Positions 34,635 through 46,915 of a DNA stretch of 64,000 nucleotides are shown in pieces (position 1 is the first letter of the stretch; every line of letters starts with the position of its first letter). Source of the DNA: Cricetomys ansorgei (lineage: Eukaryota; Chordata; Mammalia; Rodentia; Nesomyidae); the NCBI GenBank assembly GCA_026225945.1, contig JAMJFZ010001761.1:2501-66500 (forward strand). Direction: 5' to 3'. The notes under the pieces were generated by a model that made no database searches, was not told where the DNA came from, and saw only the letters and a list, made by a program, of their open reading frames with translations. The translations under genes were made by a program, and so were the position numbers.

Positions 34635-34760
34635 CAGAGGCAACGAATTTGAAAGAGAATAAGGAGGGATGTAGAGGAGGAGTTAGAGGGAGGAAAGGGA
34701 AAGGGGCAAATGATGTAATTCTAATCTCAAAAACAAAAGAAGTAATAAAAAAAATTAAAT
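34635..34760 (+). repeat. L1 3' end, purine-rich tail
   Basis: 'gagaataaggagggatgtag', 'ggaggagttagagggagg', 'gatgtaattctaatctca', then A-rich: the end of a rodent L1 3' UTR. Confidence 0.6.
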
Positions 34761-34867
34761 GGAAATTATTGAAATAAGAAATTATAGAGAAATTGGTATA
34801 ATGTCAATAAATGTTAAGAAAAATGTATCTGTTTTCTCATAATCAGAGCCAGGTCTAAAAGCTGCTA

Positions 34868-35052
34868 CAGAGAGTCCAGGGACCTACGTGCAGTCTGTTC
34901 AGTAGATGTGGGCCTCAGGCAAGTGTTTTACCTTTCGGTAGCTTCCCTTTCCTCATTTAGGAAGTGGAGATGTTATTGCTATATGCACATATAATGCTTG
35001 TTAAGATTTAAATGAGGGAAATTCAATGCGGTGTCAAGTACTAACATGACCT
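34868..35052 (+). repeat. MIR-type SINE relic
   Basis: 'gggcctcaggcaagtgttttac', 'cctttcctcatttaggaagtgg' and 'aagatttaaatgagg' match the MIR consensus in order. Confidence 0.75.
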
Positions 35053-36362
35053 CTGTGTCTGTAGTTACTGAGGTCCTGTTTTACAATCAGGTTGGTGATA
35101 GTTAAAATGTGTGGTACTTCTCACAGAAAGTGTGAATGAACAATTCTTAAACCGTGTTCTCGATAGTTCTGGTCACAATTGACTTCTTATACCCATCTAA
35201 AAATCTATATTTCCCTCTCAGCGACTCCACTTTAAAAAATTATCCTAATACTTTCATTGAATGAAAAATGAAAAATAAAACATTTACACAGAGAGAAAGA
35301 AAATATCCCATTTTCCCTCCCCTAGCTTAAGGAAGAAGGAGAAGTTACCATACTAAAAATCAAGTGTTTGTGTTATTTAATACTTTAAAAAGAATAATGT
35401 CAGTAAAATATATTTATATGTCCATTGATAATCCTCACAAATGAACTGATTTTTACAAAAGCATGTGAAAGAAAGGAACAATAGAGAAAAAAATCTCCCT
35501 AGATCTGTCAGCTGATCTCTGTGCTCTGGAATTAAGGACTTTCTGTAGAGCTAATTTTGTTTGCTTAACCTTCCTTACAGGAACCATGTTGATAATAATT
35601 AAATTTAAGTTGCTGAGAGGAATTTCAATGGATAAAAGTTGAAACTAATTTTCATGTTGCTATGGATAGTAATGTTTTCCCCTTGGTGTAATGCTGCAGA
35701 TACAACTTTGGAATACTTACGGTGTAGAAGTTAGCATATGCACATGTCCAAGCTTTATTCTCTTTGTACTTGAGCATGTAAGGAACGAAGGAGCAGACCA
35801 CAGGGCCTTTTAGGTTTATACACAGAATACATAAAAAAGCCTTAGCCCCACGCCCTAACAACTGCTAAGTACTACATGAATCGTAGTGACTACTGACTGC
35901 CGTCACTGGTTTCTAGTCATCTCTCTGCTTGGGATGATTACTGGAGCATTTGAGCATTACATTAGTTGGCTCTTGTGTTTATTTTCTATTGCTGATAACA
36001 GCAAAACTCTAATACACTAGTGTCCTGAAATAGCACTGGTATACTTACCAAGAGGTAAGTATGGCAAACATGCCTCACTTAAATTCTCTACAGGTGAAGC
36101 TAACATTACATTCTGCAGTCTCTAACTATGAGTCTACGTTCAGTCCATTCAGGCCCTTAAACAGTTCCTTGTGGTTGTAGTACCAAGAGGGCTGTTTCTT
36201 AGCTACACATAGGCCAAGGTTCATGCTCAACTCTTGGGGCATTCGTGGTTTGGAGCTCCTGCCATTTTCAATGCACACAACAGGAAACTGTGCTTCCTCT
36301 CTGGCTTTTAATTTTCCTTATTTTTTCTTCTGATTTCAGCCAGGAAGTCTTCTTCCAAGTCA

Positions 36363-36591
36363 GTGGTTCTCAACCTGTGGGTCTCGTCTGCTTTTGGCGG
36401 GGGGGGGGCTCAAATGACCATTTCATAGGGGTTGCCTAAGACCATCTGCATATCAGATATTTATGATTCATAACCATAGCAAAATTACAGTTATGAAGTA
36501 GCAATGAAAATAATTTCATGGTTGGGGCTCACCACAACGTGTGGAATTGTATTAAAGGGTTGCAGCATTAGGAAGGTTGAGAACCATTGTC
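36363..36591. mobile_element. URR1-like non-autonomous hAT element
   Basis: Terminal inverted repeats 'cagtggttctcaacct' and 'aggttgagaaccattg' bound a 229-bp element with 'catatcagatatttatg', 'agcaaaattacagttatg' and 'aagggttgcagcattagg' inside. Flanks TTCCAAGT and TCCTAAAT (5 of 8 bases equal) may be the eroded 8-bp target duplication. No transposase coding. Confidence 0.88.
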
Positions 36592-36636
36592 CTAAATGCT
36601 TTTGCTTCTGCATAATCTCCCCACTGTAAGATCTGT

Positions 36637-36762
36637 AGCCTTCATCTGGGCATGGTAGAACATATTTATAAATCCCAGAGACTGGGAAGCTGAGGCAGGA
36701 GAATTGGGAGTTTCAAGCTAACTGAGTAGCATAGTGAGACCCTGTTTCAAACAAATAAAATT
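36637..36762 (+). repeat. B1-like/PB1 SINE
   Basis: 'tctgggcatggtagaac', 'gggaagctgaggcaggag' and 'gcatagtgagaccctgtttc'. Confidence 0.75.
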
Positions 36763-37089
36763 ATATACCCATAGTCACATCTATAAAGTCCTTTGCCAAG
36801 GTCACATAATCAATATACTGGCTTAAACGTCTTGGGAGCAGGGACATGCTGTAGTTATTTGCAAGGCCTTAATATTAGTTATACAGACAAAATAGTATAA
36901 GAGATAGGAATGCTGGAACTGTGTGTGCAAGATTTTTCTCTTTTAGGCAAGTAGTTAGAGTGTATTGACCTTGTTTGAGAGGTACGGTGGAAACACGAAA
37001 GATCTGCAATCTCTTTACAGGCTAAACATGTTTTAATAGAAAACACAGACTAGCTTGGTTGTATTTGACATGATGACAAAATATTATGA

Positions 37090-38235
37090 ATCTTAACCTG
37101 ACGCCTCCATTTTGCCACAGATAAAACAGGGAAGCATTTTAATTTGACAAGCATTTTAAGTGTGCACTTTGCTTTGTACTTAAGTCCGCTTGTTTACTAT
37201 ATGCTGTCTTTGATATATTTACTGTGCTATTGATTCAAAAATCCAGTCAGCATTTGCCTCACCCACCAATTGCCCCTGAGTTAATGAAAGTAGAATTTAG
37301 GCATTAGGAACTTCTGGATGTCCAGTGCCTGATGACGCTCGGTGACACAAATGTGAACTTCTGTAATAAAGGAGAGAAGCTCATTTTCCCTGGATCTCTC
37401 AAACACGTCTATAGCCCACCCAAATAGCTGAGTGTGAGCCTGCAGAAGCTTAGATGAGGGAACCCTGCATTTTGCAGCAATTAATTTTGCAGAGGAAGCA
37501 GTCTGTTTAAAGATGCCTGCAGCACTCACTAAAATGGGGGTTGTTTTTCAAGGCCACTGGAGCTGCATTTGGCTAAGGCTGGCTCATCAACAAAACAACA
37601 ATGCTAAAATATGGCCTTCTGGGTTTTTGCAAAGGAAGGGGCTAGAGGGGCATTGAATTATGCTCACCTGCTAGAACTGGGCAAAACCATAATTGTTTAG
37701 CCCTGTAGCACAACCCTGCAAGGGTTAAAATGACAGAGATATTAGTTTGTGATGGCTAAAATGGTTGGCTCAAAGCTCTCGGCGATACGCAGACTGTTAT
37801 TTACCGGACTTGGTCGATTTACTTCTTAATGCAATAATGACCTGTGAAATGAAACGTGAGCTAGACAATTGTTCCTCATTGTTTCCCCTGCAACATCCTT
37901 TCATACTCCATTAAACCACCATTAATTCCATATGAAAGAGAGTCATGCACAAGCACCGATGGGCCCTTCCTTTCCTTCTTGGACTTCCTTGCCCCCATAA
38001 TTATGATTTTATCCTTTCGTTGCATCTTCTCTTTTCTTCCCCTTTCCCTCCATTTCTTCCCTGGAATATGGAAAGAAAGGGAGGGGTACATAATGAAACA
38101 TTCCTCTACATCAGTGCTTCTAAAACAGGGCAAGGTATCAATGGCAGGGTGTGCACATTGCTTTGCCGTTTCCGTGGAGATAAAAATGGTGGCAGAAAAG
38201 TTTTTAAAACAAAGAACATTAATTTAGACATGCTG
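37090..38235. promoter_or_regulatory. Candidate conserved non-coding block (possible intronic enhancer)
   Basis: I recognise no interspersed repeat over more than 1 kb in a repeat-dense intron, and CpG dinucleotides cluster here (37335-37410 and 37780-37860) although the rest of the intron is CpG-poor. It contains several homeodomain-type TAAT/ATTA cores. That profile is common in conserved regulatory elements, but the function is pure inference and no comparison was run. Confidence 0.3.
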
Positions 38236-38799
38236 AAAATGATCCGCTGATGAGCAGAATAACCTCCAATGCAAAGGCAAAAGCCTGTTCACTGGCTAAG
38301 CTTGGGGTGGTATTTCCTATAGGAGGAATACTTGAGCGTCCTAAGACATCCCGTCTTCCAGTTTTCTCAGTAGCCTGGCAAGTTTTGAACTCTTACTTCT
38401 TATTCCTTAATCTACTTTAACTTTTCCATGATGATCCCAATCAAGAAAAGGAAGCTTCGCGCATGAGAGAGCGTCTGTAGAAATTCTTCTATGACCTAGT
38501 TCTGTGGGTACAGTACCGTAACTATGGATTACCTTAGTTTTCTCTTCAATTTTCATGGCTGCTGGTACTGTTAACATGATTGCTGCCTCATCCTCATTTC
38601 TGTCCCTGTGGCCACACTGCCTTGCAATAGTCAAATATTCCCCAGCCTCTTTTTTTTCAGGACACTCGTGACTACATTCACTGCTTAACCGCATAGTGGA
38701 AGCTATTTCTCTTAATTAGAATCTTAACGTGGTCATATTCATATTGTCCACTTTGGTTACACACAGGTAATAGTCATGGGTAGTGAGGAATACAACATA

Positions 38800-38885
38800 G
38801 GTGTGTGGCCTGAAATCCAACCCAAGGTCTCGGGCAGGACATGCATGTGATCTACCACGGAACCATACCCTAGCTTGCTAAGCCA
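38800..38885 (-). repeat. ID-like SINE fragment
   Basis: 'tgtggcctgaaatccaaccc', 'aaggtctcgggcaggac' and 'catgcatgtgatctaccacgg' resemble an inverted ID body. Confidence 0.45.
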
Positions 38886-38989
38886 TTATACGGATTCGTA
38901 TATGCAGTGTTCCCGGTATACCAAGACAAAACATCTTAGTCTCGAATTAAATTAGATACAACCAAATTAAGTCAGAGCATTTTGGGCTC

Positions 38990-39172
38990 TGGTTAATCTC
39001 AGTGGGCCACAAAACAAGATGAAGGGATATGAATGCAAGAGAGAGCTACTCTTGGAGAGGTGAGAGGGTGACAGGGCCACAGGGAGATGAGTGTAAGAGT
39101 GACATACATGTGTGAAATTACACATAAAATTTCAAAACTCCACAATAAATTGTAGTAAAAATTTTAAAAGTA
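38990..39172 (+). mobile_element. Rodent L1 (Lx-type) 3' end
   Basis: 'gtgggccacaaaacaagatg', 'aagggatatgaatgcaag', purine-rich body, 'catacatgtgtgaaatta' and A-rich end. Confidence 0.6.
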
Positions 39173-39209
39173 CACATATCCTAACAATAGATCATAGGGC
39201 ACATCTCAT

Positions 39210-39292
39210 CACCAGCTTGTTTTTCAGTGCTGACGACTGAGCATTGCACATGCTAAGCAAGGGTTTTTCTTCTGAGCTCACCCTGAGCAATA
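39210..39292 (-). repeat. ID-like SINE fragment
   Basis: 'cagtgctgacgactgagcattg' and 'cacatgctaagcaaggg' are an inverted tRNA-derived body; short and degraded. Confidence 0.4.
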
Positions 39293-40411
39293 ACTGTTTC
39301 CTCCACAGACACTTTTATTTTGACTTCCGCTTAGAGATAGGTGTGCTGTTGCTTTTCTAAATGCTCGACATTAAATTTTCTAACTTCTCTCAAAATTGTT
39401 CTCCTTGGCTTGCTTTTTCTTCAATAGTCAATAGTTTCATGAGTATTAAATGTGGTATCTATATATGTTTTTACATAGGAATTAGCAAGTCCATATTTCT
39501 TATTTTCTGTCTCCTAAAGAAGACTGTTTGTGTAGGGGGAGGAATTGGTAGGGAGGCATATAGTAATAAAGTTTGCTGTATTCATTACAATGACAGAAAA
39601 CTACTTAGACCTGCCACAGGAATTCATGTTGAATTTGCTATTGGAAGGGACTAACTACATCATTCTTTCCTGGTTGCTTCTTGTATAAAATATATCTACA
39701 TCTATATTACAGCACATATTATGTAAATCTCAGGAAAAAAAGCTGACTCTCTCAAAATCCTAAAGCCTATTGTAATATACTTTTACACTTGATACTAACT
39801 AAAAGTTTGAGATGATTCAGAACACATTTTCAGACTAACAGCCTGAAAGAAGGATAATTTAAAAAGAAATAAAGTTACCAGTACAGTGAATAAATTATCA
39901 ATAAATACTTTTAATGAGTTTCATTGTATTTCTTTAAAAAAAAACACAATTAAGTAACTCTTTACAGTTCAGAGTGGTCCCAGTCCTGTATTTTATGTTG
40001 TAAGAAAGTTGCACCAAGTTTTTCATTTACTTCCTTCTCCATCCCACCAGAAAAGAGGTTGTTACACACATTCAACCTTAGAATATAGTGATTGATGTCA
40101 TTCATTGCATTTTGCTTAGAATAGTTAATGATATTATTCTGTAGTGGTGACTCCTTTCCATGATTACATTATAATATCTTAGAGGGCAGGAAAGATTAAT
40201 TATGTTAATTTTAGTTTAATTTAACAAACGTGTATCAATTCTGTATCACAACATAATAAAGATTTCTACTATTATCATATATCCCATTGTCTGGATATCT
40301 CTTACATTTCAGAAACTGTTAGATGCTTTATTGTCTTTATAAGAGTTGGAAAGTAAACCTTGTTTTCATTAAGTATGAAAAAATTGAATCCCGTAGGATT
40401 GAGGACTGTAC

Positions 40412-40460
40412 ATAAGATATATATATATATATATATATCTTATATATATATATATATATG
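40412..40460. repeat. (TA)n microsatellite with a 32-bp perfect palindrome
   Basis: 40412-40443 reads ATAAGA, 20 bp of TA, TCTTAT: a perfect inverted repeat; TA repeats continue to 40460. Confidence 0.92.
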
Positions 40461-40544
40461 CTAGGATTTGTGCTCATGGTGGGGTGTATGTGGTTTGTTT
40501 GTATGAGTGTGTGTATGTGCATGTTTATATATGTATGTGTGTGT

Positions 40545-40752
40545 TTTACTGGAAGTTTACCTCAGGATCTCATGCATACTAGGAGAATGTTCTCTTAGTT
40601 ACAGCCCAAGTAATTTTAAGAATTAAATATTTTTAATAACTTTTTGAAATAAAGTTTATAACATAGGCCTCCATATATGGAGCAGGTTGTCTCCTGTCTC
40701 GGTTTCTCAAACAGATGAAATTAAAAGTGTGCAGCATCATGGCAGCCTGTGT
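40545..40752 (-). repeat. Degraded B4-like composite SINE
   Basis: Inverted ID-like part ('catgcatactaggagaatg', 'ttctcttagttacagccc') then a weak inverted B1-like part ('cctgtctcggtttctcaaac', 'aattaaaagtgtgcagc'). Confidence 0.45.
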
Positions 40753-42124
40753 CTAAGACTTTCATAATTTGTTGTCTACAATGCTTTCTTTATATTGTCA
40801 AAATACCCATTTTCTTTCCCGGATCTATGTTCTGGAAAGAATTTATGTGGAACCAGGATTCTGACTTGAACTCAAGGAAATAATTTAGAAGAAAGGAAAA
40901 TTAAAATAGTTGACTCTGATGTGAAATGAAATAAGTACCTCTAGTTCTGAACACAGTATTCTAAGAGTGCTTGTTGTCATAGATTGTCTCTTCTTTTGGG
41001 GAAAGGAGAAAAGGCTTTCCAAATCGAATATAAACATAAATGAAGAAATCGGATATTATAAGAGGTTGATGTTTTTGCTTAGATGTAACATGGAAAAGAT
41101 TCTGAGAAGAGCCAGGGTGGAGTTTTCTGTCTGAAGATCCTTCACTGGCAGACCAATTGTATTTTCTGTTGACTTCAATAACCTTTTAGAAGGCTTTGAA
41201 AGATTCAGAATAGAGGAGAAGTCTGTAGGAATCTGGGTTTCAGAAAGATTAATCAGCCTGCAGGAAACAGGGTGAAGAATGGATTGGAGTAGGGACCAAA
41301 TGCAAAAACTTATTAGGACAGTGTCCCGATTGTTTAGATTTGAAAGAAATGCATTGACCTGGAAGAGATTAATGACAACTAGGATGGAAAGGATGGCACT
41401 GACGGAAGAACTAAATGGGCAGAAATAGAAGTGGGTGTCCTTACTCTGACTTTTTGGGTTCTCAGAACATGAAGCCAACAATGACTTTATTGTGCAGAGA
41501 CAGAGTATCTCAGAGAATGGAGGTTCTAGAAGATATAGGAAAAGAAGAAAGAAAAGGGTGGCTGCCTGTGCTTTGCCTTTAGTGAGTTTGGGGAGCCTGG
41601 TGGTCTAGGGGACCCCAATGTTTAGCTTTATTTGAAAACTCTGAGATTGGAGTTTGAGAGGGAAAGTAAAACTAGACTCAAATAGAAGCTATCTGGGGTA
41701 AAAACACGGTCTGTGTAATTTTAAAGATAAGAAAAGGGATACAATCCCAATGAGAACTCTGGGGAATGCATAGTATTCTAAGGCAGGAGGACGTTTTTTT
41801 GAAAATGTTAGTAAGCAATTGAGCCACACATGACATTTTACTGTTTATCAGAGAGGAAAAAGAATGGCAAGATGACTCACTGTGGCAGCAGAAGCTCTTG
41901 CTATGTGGCTTCCTATGTGGCTACCTGCTTGGTTTTTGATGTCTCCAAGGAAAACAGTAAGCTCTGACGGACAGAAATGGGGTATGTTCAGAGATGCTGT
42001 CCCAGTGATAAGCTGATGCAAAGAATAAGTGCAAATACAATGTGACTTAGAGCTTGGCCCCCTCTTGGCCTTCCTGGCCCTCACATACTTCCTGTTCCTT
42101 GGTATAATATGTTTGTTTATCCAT

Positions 42125-42490
42125 TGATAGAGTCCCTTAGTTGACAGGTGTTTACTGGGAATTTACTGTATGCCAGATAAATGTTATACAAAAATGACAA
42201 AATCGATATCCTAATGATTTATTAAAGTGAACAAAAAGAGATAAGATATCACGTACATCTTCTTATCTCTGCATAAATGAGCAGAAATGTACAATGATAA
42301 ATACCATCAATGCCTTAAGAATTATAATGAGCATGTCATTAAGTACATCAGAACTAAAAATGATCATGTTGGTGGAACAGTAGAGGATTATCAGTAAAGG
42401 CTATGTTGGAAATGATAAACTGGGCTTAAAATTGGCTAGGAGTTGAGTAGGAGAGAAGCTTCCTGGATACAGGGAGGGTTTTTGATGAAG
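42125..42490. repeat. L2-like ancient relic
   Basis: 'gtttactgggaatttactg', 'tatgccagataaatgttata', 'aaaatgacaaaatcgatatcc' and 'taggagttgagtagg' follow an old mammalian repeat pattern in order. Confidence 0.4.
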
Positions 42491-43692
42491 TTCTAAGGTG
42501 GAAAGAATCAGTGGTATATTTTGCATACTGTAATGCAACATCACCCCCACTGAAACAGAAAAATTATGCAGCCCCAAAGGTCAATATTTCTGAGGATTAA
42601 TGACTCTGGCTCTGAGTGATTTTGTTTTCAACCCATAAGAAAAGACCACACAGAGCACCACCTAACCCTTCTTTTCACACACACATCGTATGACACCACA
42701 TCACATGTTTCAGAAGCTTCGCTTTTTGACTGACATTTAAAATGATTGCTATATTGTGAAAGTCCTTGAAATTGGCTATTCCTTGTATGTTTCTGTGATG
42801 CTGTCATGCAAATGTGTCAGCATATGTTCATCCCAGTGGTTAGAGTTTCCACAAGCCTCTGTGAGCTGCGTATGGAATTAAATGAAGCAATGGTATATCA
42901 GAACATTTTAACTACAGGAGTAAAACTCTTTGCCATATTATAAATACGAAAATGATAATTTCCCTGACCATAAGTAGGAAGCGAACTGGAGACACATGAT
43001 CACTGAATTTGTATTTGCTCCCGACCTGATGCAGCCCTTGCATGCAGCATCACATTGATCTGCATTATCAACTTGAAATTCCATTTCTATGTATTTTATT
43101 TGATCATAGCTCCATTTATAGTTGTTCCAATTTTATGTGACAGAATCTGGAAGTATCATAAATCACCTTCACTGAGAACATCTCTATTTATCTACAGATC
43201 AGATGGCAGATAATAAATGTTATTTAATGATTGTGGCACAATACTCAATGTCAGAGTCTAACCGTAATAGTCTTCCTGCCTAAGCTTAGGTAGATAATTT
43301 TAAAAGGATTTAAAAGGATTTTACTGTTTCTATACATGCTCTTGAAATTTTAACTCCTAAGGCACAGTGACTAGATTCGTATTTTTAGTCTCTAAACATT
43401 GGTGAAAAAGTATTTTTTTTAAGCATAAAGACATTTTCCCAGTTTTTGTTTCTAAAGAAAATAATCATGATAAAAATCAGTGTTCTGGAAGTTCCCAAGA
43501 CACAAACATTGTCTTCAGTGGAAAAGCAGTCATATGTAGAGAAACAATATCTGTGTAAGACTTGCTTGAAAGCATATGGCATGCTTTGAAGGCAGCAGAG
43601 AAAGGATGGCCTTCCACTTACAATGCCTACCAAAACTTCTAGCCTTTTGTGCCTTCAGTTCCACAAAACAATCTGGATCAATTGTGATATTC

Positions 43693-44085
43693 TGGTGGTT
43701 TGAATAGGAATGGGCCTTATAAGCTCATTTTTGGAATGCTTGGTCATTAGGGAGTGGCTCTACTTTGACAGGAATTAAAAGGTGTGGCCTAGTTGGAATA
43801 AGTATGGCCTTGCTGGAGGAAGTGTGTCACTGGGGGCTGGGGTTTGGAGTTTCAAATGCTTAGGCCAGGACCAGCAACTCTCTCTTTCTTCTGCCTGTGG
43901 ATCCAGATGTAGAACTCTTAACTACCTTTCCAGCACCATGTCTGCCACCATGTGTGCTACCATGATTCCTGCCATGATGACAATTGACTAAGCCTCTGAA
44001 TGTAAGTCCCAGTCAAATGCCTCCTTTTAAAAGAGTTGCTATGTTCATGGCATCTCTTCTCAGCAATAGAACCTTAACTAAGACA
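43693..44085 (+). mobile_element. ERVL/MT2-like solo LTR
   Basis: Rodent LTR pattern with 'ggtggtttgaatagg', 'ggtgtggcctagttgg', 'gaggaagtgtgtcactgg', 'ccagcaccatgtctgcc' and the end 'ttaactaagaca'. No internal retroviral region next to it, so it is read as a solo LTR. Borders and subfamily are approximate. Confidence 0.7.
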
Positions 44086-46494
44086 GAGATGAATATTTTC
44101 TTTTTTTTTCCATCCACAGACTACTACTAAAGCTGGTAATTCATTCAGAGGCAGCATAATATTTTTTAACCACTAGAAAAGTAACCGCTTAGTCAGGTCT
44201 CATTACTCTAGAGGTTTCTACATTGGAGTAATTGCTGAGAGAAGTCCTTAGTATTGTGACACATATGTTAAGTATGTGTAGTGGGGATGACAGCAAATAA
44301 AAGACATTGTAGCCTGGAGTTTCTATACTACTAGTCCCATCTCTTTAAACCCCAGTAATTCTCTTTTGTATCTTCTGTAATAATTCCTCATGTTCAACGG
44401 CTCCTGCCCTTCCCACTCTCCTTCCAGAGTGTCTTCCTTGCACTGCCTGGTATGTGGCCACTTACACAGGGTATTATCAACTGGAGGTAAAAAGATGAGC
44501 CATAACTCTCAGAATCTTCAGCAACATAGCAATACCTGGATTGTGCTTCGGGAAGGTCCTACAATCCTTCTCAGACTGAAGGAAGATTTAGAAGATGCAG
44601 AGTTCTGAGATACAGCAAGAATTCAGAGCTTATAGGCCCTTCCTTTTCATGTCTGCTTGTCTTTGCTCCTTGTGACCAATGGGTTCTTTTTCTTCTTGTG
44701 ACAAAAGGCTTTTTGAGTTTATGATGACAGATAAGGTAGTGATACCATTTTAGCAAACCCTCTTGGTTTTTTTTTTCTTTTATACAGATGTGTTAGATCT
44801 AGGTAAACACTAATCCTTCTTCTTGAGGCTTTATAATTCTTAATTAAATTTACCTATCTTTTCCATTCCTTCTCTATTATCCCTGCCATTCTCTCTCAAA
44901 TTCTTGGGCTCTTCTTTTAAACCTACTGAGTCCTTGGTGCTACCAGTGTGTGACTTAGTATAGGAGCCCTACTAGAACATAGAGCTTCATTGCTGAAGAA
45001 AATGTTGTTCTAAGGGAAGCTGGCACATGAGGTTGATAGTGAGTTCTAGGTCAGCTTCACCTACATAGCAATGTTTTGTACTATAAAATTTAAAAAAGAA
45101 GAAGAAATAAAGAGTTGATTTTTTTTCTTGACTAAATTTGATGATAAATTCTGAATTTTGGTGGAAAAACCTCAAACTCAGTCAACACGTTGCTGCAAAT
45201 GTACTAAAAACCAAAAACCAAGGGGAGTTCTTCATTTCTGATACCTCTGGCTACCCCTGACCCTGTAAAAATCTTCTTCCTCTCCATGTTATTTCTTTGT
45301 TGTTCTTAAAATGGATTTTGAAACCCACGAGGGACATAAAACTCTTGCAGACAAGTAAAGGAAGAGGCTGTGGCTGTTACGGTTCAGCGTATTCTGAACT
45401 CTTAAAATTGGGGGCCTATTTATACTTCAAGACAAACAGATATCACATTAACAATAGCAGATGCTGCAAAGAAGGATAGAGTTTATTGCAAGCTATTCTA
45501 TGTGGGATCAGAAGCAATAGGGGTTTCCTGTGGGCAGGAAAGTTAAGAGGGCAGCTGCAGCTTGACAAGACAGAGCTCATTATTGTATGGTGGGTACAGA
45601 GAGAAAACTGTGGTGCAATCTCTGTTGGGTAGAGGCATGCCCGCAATTACTCCTTCCAGTATGGTTTTCTTACTGATCTCAATCTTTCTTCCCAAACCAG
45701 AGCAGGTTCATTCGATGCAAGGAATACATTTATCCATCTTGAAGCATAGTGAAGATGCCTCATATTCCCAAGTATGACTGGAATATTTATCTTTCCTTTC
45801 TCCTCCCACATCTTCTAAATATTAGCATTTAATAAAATACACATTTCTTTCATTTATTTTGAACTCTTTCCAAAGCCAGCAAATACCAGAACCTCAAATG
45901 TTATGATAGGATAAGTTCTTTATTGGTTTGTTTTCTTTTCATTCTTTCTGTTTTTACTGTGTGATTCTTTTTCATTATAAATCCTTATGTTTCTAACTCA
46001 AGGAGCCTGACTAATCAGAAGGGCTTCCAGCAGAGGTAGACAAATATTCTCAACATGGTCCTCAGCCCATACAGATGCAGATAGCTCTGCTATTCAAAGG
46101 AAATGAAGAAGTCAGGTCCATTCGAGACAGGGGATTTCCTCTTCTCATAAAATATGATAGCTGTTGCATGTTAGTTCTAGAAAGCTGAGGGATAGAGACA
46201 AGATGATCACAGATGGTGGAGGAAATGGGTGATTGCAGATGGTGAAAATGGGTTCCTCGTATTCTAAATGCCCACTAACAGAAGCGCCTGACACAAAGGT
46301 TATGTATTTGGGAGGTGCTTCCTAGAGAGAGGAGTATAGGACAGCAGCAGTGAAACAAAGTCAGTATTGCCATTTAGACAATGACAATAAATGCTCACCT
46401 GAGAAGTATTTTTATGATGGGTATCTCAAAATTACTCATGGACAAAAAAAAAAGGAACATATAGATTTATTTCTGAGTAGCTGAAAGCAACTTA

Positions 46495-46915
46495 GCGTGA
46501 ATCCTAAGTGGATCATCTAATATGCTAAGCATTAGAGGGCTGCAAAGGTGAAGGCTAGGCATGATTAGCCTCCCCCTGTGTGGCACTGGGAGCCATATCA
46601 GTGAGTGGAGTCTGAGATGAGCCTTAGATGTTCAGCAGCAGCACATGGGAGGTATCCAACAAACTCCCAAGAAAATAGATGGCTACTGAAGACATTTTTC
46701 AAACTGGGGGTCAGTTATCAGCTGACCAACACAGCTGAGCCCAGCCATCTTCAGTGGAAAGTTCTAAACTCATGGTCACACCTACAGTCCTAGTAAAGCT
46801 GATGGAGTCTCAAAACAAAACAGAAATCATGGACAGAGGTAAAGGACACAGATAAAAGTAGAGAGGCTGATGGGAAAGAGACAGAGAAGAGTAGAGGTCA
46901 AGGAGATGTGTTGTA
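46495..46915 (+). repeat. Rodent L1 3'-UTR-like sequence
   Basis: 'cacatgggaggtatccaac', 'aaactcccaagaaaatag', 'gtcagttatcagctgacc' and 'gacagaggtaaaggacac' resemble rodent L1 3' tails. Confidence 0.45.

Noticed and set aside
41056..41481. Minus-strand ORF of 141 codons, the longest non-exonic ORF apart from low-complexity ones
   Set aside because: No recognisable domain, no splice-site or promoter context, low-complexity Leu/Ser/Asn composition as expected from AT-rich DNA, and it lies within the intron. Treated as chance.
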